From: Mariprofundus sp.
GTDB lineage: Bacteria; Pseudomonadota; Zetaproteobacteria; Mariprofundales; Mariprofundaceae
Reading direction: 5' to 3'
NCBI GenBank assembly: GCA_021772775.1
Contig: JAJFLH010000035.1
Location: 62,001 to 126,000 of the forward strand
Length of the DNA stretch: 64,000 bases
The position numbers were made by a program, and so were the translations under genes. The notes below the pieces were generated by a model. That model ran no database searches and was not told the origin of the DNA. It saw only the letters and a list, made by a program, of their open reading frames with translations. Below are positions 58,578 to 64,000 of this stretch, one piece after another; the stretch's first letter is position 1, and each line of letters starts with the position of its first letter.

Positions 58578-59165
58578 ATGAAAATACTATTAGATCACAA
58601 ACTTACTATTGTGGCTGGATTTGTACTCACAGCTGTACTTATTGCTGTTGCAACTGCGACTGGCGGCGGCTTAAGCGGTGAGCAAATGCTCGGTGCTGTT
58701 GCACGTTGGGGCCACTTCCTGGCTGGTATCACTTGGATTGGTCTGCTTTACTATTTCAATCTTGTTCAGGTTCCATCCCTTGGTGGTGTTAGCGCTGAAA
58801 CCAAAGCTGATATCTTTAAAGAAGGCAGCATTGTACGCCGTGCACTGTTCTGGTTCCGTTTTGGTGCGCTGTTCACTGTTATCTTCGGCCTGTTGTTACT
58901 GCTTGGCCTGTACAAACAGGGTGGAGCATCTGCTATCAGCACCGACATCATGTTTGGCGCGACATTCGGCATCATCATGTGGCTAAATGTACACTTCATC
59001 ATCTGGCCTAATCAGCAGAAAGTAATCGGTATCGTTGAAGCAGATGCGGAAACCAAAGCTGCTGCAGGCAAAAAAGCATTGATGGCTAGCCGCATCAATA
59101 CCATGTTGTCCATTCCAATGTTGTTCTTCATGGCATCAAGTGCTCATTTCCCAATCTTTGGCTAA
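58578..59165 (+). CDS. Urate hydroxylase PuuD-like membrane protein
   Basis: A 195-residue polytopic membrane protein with four to five hydrophobic helices. The N-terminal domain of PuuD (DUF989) is clear: ARWGHFLAGITWIGLLYYF, SIVRRALFWFRFGALFTV, MWLNVHFIIWPNQQKVIG and a last helix near the end. Conserved His residues in these helices suggest heme binding. PuuD is a urate oxidase in some bacteria, but it usually has an added cytochrome c domain that is missing here. No purine gene is nearby, so urate oxidation is unproven. Confidence 0.83.
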   Translation: MKILLDHKLTIVAGFVLTAVLIAVATATGGGLSGEQMLGAVARWGHFLAGITWIGLLYYFNLVQVPSLGGVSAETKADIFKEGSIVRRALFWFRFGALFTVIFGLLLLLGLYKQGGASAISTDIMFGATFGIIMWLNVHFIIWPNQQKVIGIVEADAETKAAAGKKALMASRINTMLSIPMLFFMASSAHFPIFG

Positions 59166-59200
59166 GTTTTAGCTTTACTGCACAATCCACTGCCCCGCAT

Positions 59201-59390
59201 CATTCATAAACTGGCGTGATGTTTGCGCAGAACCTTTGTTTGTAACGGATTACGAGAAGGGAGACCGTAGCTATACTTACGGGTGACTGACGAGGAGTTC
59301 GTTGCGGACAAAGGAACAAGTAAGGCCACGGCAGTGTTTGTGAATAATACGGGTTATAAAGGGTCTCTGATTTCAGAGGCCTTTTTTTTT
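59201..59390 (+). ncRNA. Candidate structured RNA with its own terminator
   Basis: After the PuuD-like gene a long imperfect inverted repeat spans 59202-59345. CCTTTGTTTGTAACG (59233-59247) pairs in full with CGTTGCGGACAAAGG (59300-59314). In plus-strand RNA this gives 12 Watson-Crick pairs and 3 G-U pairs; the minus strand would have mismatches instead. Inside is an ACCGTA/TACGGGT stem, and outside TTCATAAAC pairs with GTTTGTGAA. A terminator hairpin follows. It matches no riboswitch I can name. Confidence 0.5.
59357..59390 (+). terminator. Intrinsic terminator after the candidate RNA
   Basis: GGGTCTCTG (59361-59369) pairs with CAGAGGCCT (59374-59382) around an ATTT loop, followed by a run of T to 59390. 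It would end the PuuD-like transcript or the candidate RNA before the flagellar operon. Confidence 0.88.
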
Positions 59391-59446
59391 ATCGTTTTAG
59401 TATCCACAATTTCAATTAACCTTTAATCTTTGTCAGTGAGATAAAT

Positions 59447-59462
59447 TAGCACGCTTCTTGCT
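59447..59462 (+). promoter_or_regulatory. Probable sigma-54 promoter of the flagellar operon
   Basis: TAGCACGCTTCTTGCT fits the sigma-54 consensus TGGCAC-N5-TTGCW with one mismatch (A for the first G). The spacing between the -24 and -12 elements is correct. It lies 72 bases before the motA start. Flagellar class II/III operons are often under sigma-54 control in Gram-negative bacteria. Proposed from sequence only. Confidence 0.6.
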
Positions 59463-59534
59463 AACTGTCTTAAAAAGACGAAAAGGCTCACCCACTCTAG
59501 CGGAGAGCCAACTTCAACGATGCGGGAGGACTCC

Positions 59535-60293
59535 GTGGATATAGCAACGCTTATAGGCATTATTCTTGCCTTTGGTTTGGTCGGGTTTGCCATCGGAAGT
59601 GGCTTACCCAGTTTCATTGATCCCCCTTCAATGATGATTGTGATTGGCGGTACGGTAGGTGTATTGCTCGTTGGTTATCCACTAGCCAAATGTATCGGTG
59701 TCATCGGCGTTGTAATGAAAACATTCATGTACAAGGTGGATGGCGGCTCTGATGTGATCGCCAAACTGGTTGAGCTTGCTCAAACTGTGCGAAAAGATGG
59801 GATTCTCGCACTAGAAAGTGAAGTCCCCAATATCGAAAATAAATTCATGGCGAAGGGGTTACAGATGGCCATTGATGGCCAGGAACCAACCGCCATTGAA
59901 GAGATCCTCTATATGGAGATGGATAAAGTATCCGAGCGCCACTCTGCCGGAGCCGACATGTTCACTTCACTTGGCACCTATGCGCCCTCAATGGGTATGA
60001 TTGGTACGCTTGTTGGACTAGTACTCATGCTTCAAAACATGTCCGACCCCTCCTCCATCGGCCCCTCCATGTCTATCGCACTGCTTACGACCTTCTATGG
60101 GGCATTATTGGCCAATATCCTGTTCTTACCTATGGCTGGGAAATTAAAAACACGTAGTAAAGAAGAGATGCTCATTCATGAAATCATATTGGTTGGTATC
60201 CAGTCGCTCGTAGCAGGTGAAAACCCGCGTGTGATGGAGCAGAAGCTTTTGGGCTACCTACCACCGAAAGAACGCAAATCGTCCTTTGATTAA
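59535..60293 (+). CDS. motA: Flagellar motor stator protein MotA
   Basis: A 252-residue MotA-type stator. Four hydrophobic helices lie near residues 3-24, 30-52, 145-170 and 178-200. The conserved cytoplasmic loop starts after helix 2 and the Pro residues of TM3/TM4 lie in GTYAPSMGMIGTLVGLVLML and MSIALLTTFYGALLANI. It forms the ion channel of the motor with MotB. GTG at 59535 is the start, with GGGAGGA four to five bases upstream; ATG 59520 is too close to that signal. Two MotB-like genes follow. Confidence 0.93.
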   Translation: MDIATLIGIILAFGLVGFAIGSGLPSFIDPPSMMIVIGGTVGVLLVGYPLAKCIGVIGVVMKTFMYKVDGGSDVIAKLVELAQTVRKDGILALESEVPNIENKFMAKGLQMAIDGQEPTAIEEILYMEMDKVSERHSAGADMFTSLGTYAPSMGMIGTLVGLVLMLQNMSDPSSIGPSMSIALLTTFYGALLANILFLPMAGKLKTRSKEEMLIHEIILVGIQSLVAGENPRVMEQKLLGYLPPKERKSSFD

Positions 60294-60314
60294 GGTAGAA
60301 CAAACGGACTAAAC

Positions 60315-61088
60315 ATGGCCAAACGCGATAAAAAACCGGCACCATTACCGTTTCCATCCGATCCGGGGGCTGCACTGTTCCTTGAATTAATGATGCAGAT
60401 GTTAGCCTTTTTTATTCTACTGACATCTTATGCGGTCATTGTGGAAGATAAGCGTCTTGCCGCTATCGGCTCTCTGGCGGGCACATTCAACCCCATGCCG
60501 CGTGGTGCAAACTTATCAAAGGGAGATGGTCCGGCACTGCCCACACGTGATGTCGTTGATGGGTCAACCGCGCCCAAACGAACCGCCAAAGAATTGACGA
60601 AAATGTCCAAAGAGCTCGGTTTAGATGGAGCAATGACTGTGGTACCACTTGAAAAGGATACGATTCGCATCCGTTTTTCTGAACATATTGCCTTTCAACC
60701 GGGTAAAACTGAACTCTCCCCCGAGACCATGCCGTTTATTGACAAGTTAGCTGAAAGTTTCAAACGCCCGGAAATCATTGAGATCAAAATTGAAGGTCAC
60801 ACCGATGACAAGCCAATGCGTGGTGGAGGTTATCACTCCAACTGGGAACTCTCCGCTTCACGTGCTATGAGTGTGTTTCATGCTTTTTACGAACGCGGTG
60901 TACCAAGTACCCGTATGATTGCATCTGGTATGGGAGATAAACACCCTCTTCAAGATCATCCCGAACTTGATCGCAGGGTAGACATTATTCTGAAGTTCCG
61001 TCCAACTACCGATAAAAATGTGGAAAAAGGGCAAATTCATCAGGGCCAGCGACCAGCTATACAGCGCCCTACCTTGAGTACATTCTAA
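60315..61088 (+). CDS. MotB-like OmpA-family protein with Glu at the ion-binding site
   Basis: A 257-residue MotB-type protein. An N-terminal helix (about 17-38; LFLELMMQMLAFFILLTSYA) would plug the stator. A C-terminal OmpA/MotB peptidoglycan domain is present (IKIEGHTDDKPMRGG, NWELSASRAMSV). The helix has Glu24 exactly where the following gene has Asp24, the ion-binding Asp of MotB. It is followed, one base overlapping, by a canonical MotB. It may be a partner subunit rather than the channel-forming one. Confidence 0.87.
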   Translation: MAKRDKKPAPLPFPSDPGAALFLELMMQMLAFFILLTSYAVIVEDKRLAAIGSLAGTFNPMPRGANLSKGDGPALPTRDVVDGSTAPKRTAKELTKMSKELGLDGAMTVVPLEKDTIRIRFSEHIAFQPGKTELSPETMPFIDKLAESFKRPEIIEIKIEGHTDDKPMRGGGYHSNWELSASRAMSVFHAFYERGVPSTRMIASGMGDKHPLQDHPELDRRVDIILKFRPTTDKNVEKGQIHQGQRPAIQRPTLSTF

Positions 61089-61786
61089 TGGCTAAGAAGA
61101 AAAAATGGCCCGTCGTATACCAGCCTAATACTGAAGCATGGATGACCACCTTTGCAGATTTAGTCAGTCTTATGCTGACTTTCTTTATACTGCTTATCTC
61201 CATGTCGACTATGGATAAAACGGGTCTTTCCGATATAGAAACTTCATTCAGGAATGCAGTTTCCGTTCTTAATGCAGGTGCAAAAACGGAACTTCAGATC
61301 ATGCCACCTTTTGAAATGCAAAAACTAGTTTCGCCTGAAGAGCTTATGTTGGCTATGCGCCAGAACTGTATGGCACTGCTGAAAAACAGTACGCTGAAAC
61401 ATAAAGTAAAAGGGATCATCATCAAAGATCGCTTATACCTCAGAATTCCTGATGCTGTGTTATTTGAACAGGGTTCCGCAAAACTCCAGCCTGAACATGT
61501 CAAAACCATCAAGAAGCTTGCCCAAATGCTGGCTATGTCGCCTGGGAAAATCCGTATTCAAGGCCATACCAATGAAGATCCCGATTTAACCGATAGTCAA
61601 TTTGCTGACCCATGGTCACTATCTTTGGCCAGAGCGGCATCAGTCTTGCATATACTGGAAGATGAAGGGGTCAGTGAATCACGCTTATCACTGGTTGGCT
61701 ACGGCCCTTCTCAGCCCGTTTCGACTGAGGCTACGCCATTTGGACGCAGCAAAAACAGACGTGTTGATATTGTTATATATCAATAA
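61088..61786 (+). CDS. motB: Flagellar motor stator protein MotB
   Basis: A 232-residue MotB. The channel helix has the canonical sequence WMTTFADLVSLMLTFFILLIS with the ion-binding Asp24. The C-terminal peptidoglycan-binding domain has IRIQGHTNEDP and the closing RSKNRRVDIVIYQ. It pairs with MotA and fixes the stator to the cell wall. The start ATG overlaps the previous stop (TAATG). Whether it conducts protons or Na+ cannot be told from this sequence alone. Confidence 0.92.
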   Translation: MAKKKKWPVVYQPNTEAWMTTFADLVSLMLTFFILLISMSTMDKTGLSDIETSFRNAVSVLNAGAKTELQIMPPFEMQKLVSPEELMLAMRQNCMALLKNSTLKHKVKGIIIKDRLYLRIPDAVLFEQGSAKLQPEHVKTIKKLAQMLAMSPGKIRIQGHTNEDPDLTDSQFADPWSLSLARAASVLHILEDEGVSESRLSLVGYGPSQPVSTEATPFGRSKNRRVDIVIYQ

Positions 61787-61843
61787 CAGGTAGGGTTTGA
61801 ACAATAATGCACTTAAAACACACGATGAGCGTGGAGGAATATC

Positions 61844-62356
61844 ATGGCAGATAACGAAGAGACCGAGGACAAGGGAAAAGGTGGAGGCATACTTCCAATC
61901 ATTAATCTTGTATTGCTGGTGCTGGTATTGGCAGTCGGCGGTTTTGTGGCCTGGAAACTCATGAGTATGGAGCAACCTGCTGAGGAACCAACTGCAGCAA
62001 TTGAACAGACAGAAGGCACCGAAATCCCGGAAGCAGAAGATGAAAGTGATGCTCCCCCAGTGCTAATGGATATAGATAATATCACCGTGAATTTAGCCGA
62101 TACTGACCAGAGTCGTTTTCTACGCACAAAAATTAAACTGGAAGTACGTAACGAAGAAGCTCAGGCCAAAGTGACTGAGAATATCGTCAAGGTCAATGAT
62201 TTGATCATCACCATCCTCTCCAGTAAAAAGTTTTCTGAAATCCGAACGCCACAAGGTAAATATGAGCTTAAAGAGGATCTAATTTATCGCATGAATAGAG
62301 CTGTTGGTGGAAAACCAATTAAGAATCTCTATTTCACTGATTTTGTATCCCAGTAA
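61844..62356 (+). CDS. fliL: Flagellar basal body-associated protein FliL
   Basis: A 170-residue single-span inner-membrane protein. The helix (IINLVLLVLVLAVGGFVAW, about 19-37) is followed by an acidic Glu/Pro-rich linker and the conserved FliL domain (LMDIDNITVNLADTDQSRFLRTKIKLEV and FSEIRTPQGKYELKEDLI). FliL surrounds the stator and modulates motor torque. GGAGG lies eight bases before the ATG. Order motA-motB-motB-fliL-fliM-fliN-fliO supports the call. Confidence 0.93.
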   Translation: MADNEETEDKGKGGGILPIINLVLLVLVLAVGGFVAWKLMSMEQPAEEPTAAIEQTEGTEIPEAEDESDAPPVLMDIDNITVNLADTDQSRFLRTKIKLEVRNEEAQAKVTENIVKVNDLIITILSSKKFSEIRTPQGKYELKEDLIYRMNRAVGGKPIKNLYFTDFVSQ

Positions 62357-62408
62357 ACGGGCCGACATCAGATGGTAGGTTCTAAGACAATGGTTATGGG
62401 AGAAGCGT

Positions 62409-63395
62409 ATGAGTGAACCCATTCTTGCACCCGAAGAAATTGAAGCATTGATGGCTGAAGTAGCTCCGTCTGAAAAAACAGACGCAATGTTTGCTTCCCT
62501 ACCACCGATGCAGCAACCCGAACAGGTCGATCTATTTCGTTTCGACAGCTTCGATGAGGATAGCCCTGAGCGTTACCCCATGTTTGTTAATCTGCAGGAA
62601 AGATTAGTTGAGATGCTCGACGAACAATGGGATGAACTGTTCAGACGCGATATCAGCGTACAGTTAAACAAACTGGAAAGTACTGTTTATAAAGAACTTA
62701 TCACAGTTGACCATCCACAAGTCTATTTTGTCTTCGAAGTAGAATCCTTTGGCCGTATGATGGCAACATTTGATACCGCACTCATTGTCGCTTTTGTCGA
62801 TGCCATGCTTGGTGGTGATGGAGAAGCAGCAGATGATCCAGAATCCTTATCGCCTGTTGAACTGCGTTTAAGTGAACGTATTGCCGAAAAGATTGGTCAA
62901 ACGCTCGGCAAACTTTGGAAACCGGTACACCCCCTGGAATTTACTCTCTTTAAAATTGATCATGATCCACAGTTTCTGGCCATGACAGGTGCAATGGAAA
63001 AATGCTTCAGCACCTATTTTGATGCCAAAATAAGCGAAGAATTAACCGGTCAATTTGGCCTGCATTATCCGCATCCTTTCCTTGAGCCTATGTTTGAAAT
63101 TCTGCGTGTCGCGGTAAGCGATGAACCGACGTCTGATGATACTGAGTGGTCCGATAGCTTAATGGACCGTATTTCCAAAACATCTTCTGATGTACGCTTT
63201 GAATTAGGCCGATGTCAGATTGATATTGGTACATTTCTGGATCTCAAACCCGGTGAATTTTTACCCCTTAACATCAGAACCAGTGACCCATGTTCGTTAT
63301 GGGTTGAAAATATCCCCCTATTTCAAGCCCGAGCTGGTGAAAGAGAGGGTATATTGGCAGCAGAAATCATAGAACCAATCCGCATGGAGGCATAA
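62409..63395 (+). CDS. fliM: Flagellar motor switch protein FliM
   Basis: A 328-residue C-ring protein that sets rotation direction. The N-terminal CheY-binding peptide is seen as LAPEEIEALMAEV. The middle CheC-like domain includes VYFVFEVESFGRMMATFDTALIVAFVDAMLGGDG. The C-terminal SpoA/FliN-like domain follows (ELGRCQIDIGTFLDLKPGEFLPL). Phospho-CheY binding is therefore likely. The gene has no truncation and overlaps no neighbour; three bases separate it from fliN. Confidence 0.95.
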   Translation: MSEPILAPEEIEALMAEVAPSEKTDAMFASLPPMQQPEQVDLFRFDSFDEDSPERYPMFVNLQERLVEMLDEQWDELFRRDISVQLNKLESTVYKELITVDHPQVYFVFEVESFGRMMATFDTALIVAFVDAMLGGDGEAADDPESLSPVELRLSERIAEKIGQTLGKLWKPVHPLEFTLFKIDHDPQFLAMTGAMEKCFSTYFDAKISEELTGQFGLHYPHPFLEPMFEILRVAVSDEPTSDDTEWSDSLMDRISKTSSDVRFELGRCQIDIGTFLDLKPGEFLPLNIRTSDPCSLWVENIPLFQARAGEREGILAAEIIEPIRMEA

Positions 63396-63397
63396 TC

Positions 63398-63700
63398 ATG
63401 ACTGATGATGCGTTAGAAAACCAACAAGGAGGCGAACAAACAGCTAACCTTGAGACCATTATGCATGTTCCACTGGAAATCAGTGTCGAGCTTGGCCGAG
63501 TCAGAATGCCACTGCATGAAATAGCACGCATGAATAAAGGCATGGTGATTGAACTCAATAAAGAAGCCAATGCTGAAGTTCAGATATTGGCCAATGGTAG
63601 TATTTTTGCCAAAGGCGAGGTGGTCACCACAGGAAACAAACTCGGTGTACGTATCACTGAAGTCGTATCTACGTCCGCCCGCATCAACAGCTTGTCTTAA
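63398..63700 (+). CDS. fliN: Flagellar motor switch protein FliN
   Basis: A 100-residue FliN. The C-terminal SpoA domain is nearly the whole protein: HVPLEISVELGRVRMPLHEIARMNKGMVIEL followed by VQILANGSIFAKGEVVTTGNKLGVRITEVVS. It forms the lower C-ring with FliM. The N-terminus is a short acidic segment, less extended than in E. coli. Two bases separate it from fliM. Confidence 0.95.
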   Translation: MTDDALENQQGGEQTANLETIMHVPLEISVELGRVRMPLHEIARMNKGMVIELNKEANAEVQILANGSIFAKGEVVTTGNKLGVRITEVVSTSARINSLS

Positions 63701-63720
63701 AACCCTTCTGAGTTAATTAA

Positions 63721-64000
63721 ATGGAAACCAGCATGTTATCGATGTTATTTCAATCTATGTTGGCGTTGGCCTTTGTCCTAGCTCTATTCGCTCTACTGGT
63801 GTGGGGAATGCGGCGTTTGAACCTCCACAACGGGGGACCCGCTAAAGGTGATTTTAAAATCATTCAACGTATGCATATCGACAATAAAAACAGCATTGTC
63901 GAAATCCGCCACAAAGATCAGCACTACCTGCTTGGCCTATCTCCTGGCGGCATGGTGCAACTTCGAACGGATCAAACGACAAACGCATTAAAGGCTGATA
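63721..64000 (+). CDS. fliO: Flagellar biosynthesis protein FliO, 5' part (cut by the window edge)
   Basis: The first 93 codons of FliO, an assembly factor of the flagellar export gate. A hydrophobic helix (LALAFVLALFALLVWGMRRL) is followed by the cytosolic FliO domain: FKIIQRMHIDNKNSIVEIRH and YLLGLSPGGMVQL. It follows fliN by 20 bases. The 3' end lies beyond the window. Confidence 0.9.
   Translation, partial: METSMLSMLFQSMLALAFVLALFALLVWGMRRLNLHNGGPAKGDFKIIQRMHIDNKNSIVEIRHKDQHYLLGLSPGGMVQLRTDQTTNALKAD

Noticed and set aside
59248-59314. CTGACGAG resembling the conserved core of a hammerhead ribozyme
   Set aside because: The required GAAA and the third stem with a cleavage site are missing.
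1-64000. CRISPR arrays, tRNA, rRNA, prophage or transposase genes
   Set aside because: None were recognised by eye on either strand; short repeats present do not form an array.

Overview
The window is a chromosomal segment of a motile, Gram-negative bacterium. Evidence includes an OmpA-type porin, a TolC/RND efflux pair, an LptF/LptG-type LPS exporter permease, LPS-type glycosyltransferases and a MotA-MotB-MotB-FliL-FliM-FliN-FliO flagellar block. A membrane-bound Na+-pumping oxaloacetate decarboxylase (OadGAB), many sensor kinases and short marine-type integron attC sites suggest a marine Pseudomonadota. A zetaproteobacterium of the Mariprofundus type is my best guess, but this is inference and no rRNA gene is present to test it. 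About 55 protein genes are supported. No tRNA, rRNA or CRISPR array was found.

Layout. 1-3.1 kb: the 5' part of dinB (minus), a decayed gene tail, an OmpA-family porin and a secreted ATP-dependent DNA ligase. 3.3-7.8 kb: a membrane hybrid histidine kinase, a leucine-rich-repeat protein kinase and a MarR regulator. 7.9-12.5 kb: TolC-like and RND genes with no adaptor gene, divergent from marR across a palindromic operator region. 12.5-15.8 kb: an inverted-repeat element, two overlapping glycosyltransferases and a convergent LptF/G permease. 15.8-25.4 kb: uvrA, ffh, a SWIM-SNF2 helicase and uvrB, all on the minus strand. 25.7-32.1 kb: a VOC protein, a small Gln-rich protein, then oadG-oadA-oadB-HIT-dciA-Tim44 ending at a strong terminator. 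32.1-40.7 kb: CheB with an altered receiver, a CheY-like protein, a 1111-residue BarA-like hybrid kinase, an EAL-HDOD protein and two poorly known proteins. 40.7-48.5 kb: an alkylation-repair-type protein, a YihY family protein, an M18 aminopeptidase, a hybrid kinase and an RNase H with a viroplasmin domain.

48.7-50.6 kb is the most striking part: three minus-strand genes of unknown function, each followed by an approximately 62-bp imperfect palindrome with the architecture of an integron attC site. No integrase is present, so this looks like a cassette cluster lacking an integrase. It is flanked by two related hybrid kinases (45.7-47.5 and 50.9-52.7 kb).

53-58.5 kb: ApbE, then a cytochrome c/nadK/recN/GNAT minus-strand operon with overlapping start and stop codons, then a small 56-residue protein. 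58.5-64 kb: a PuuD-like membrane protein, a highly structured candidate RNA with its own terminator, and the flagellar stator and C-ring operon behind a probable sigma-54 promoter. One of the two MotB-like proteins has Glu at the position of the ion-binding Asp.

How it works together: the Oad complex could export Na+ while decarboxylating oxaloacetate, and the flagellar motor turns on an ion gradient whose identity cannot be read here. Many two-component proteins give the segment a strong sensory character, and DNA repair (dinB, uvrA, uvrB, recN, ligase, alkylation repair) is well represented.
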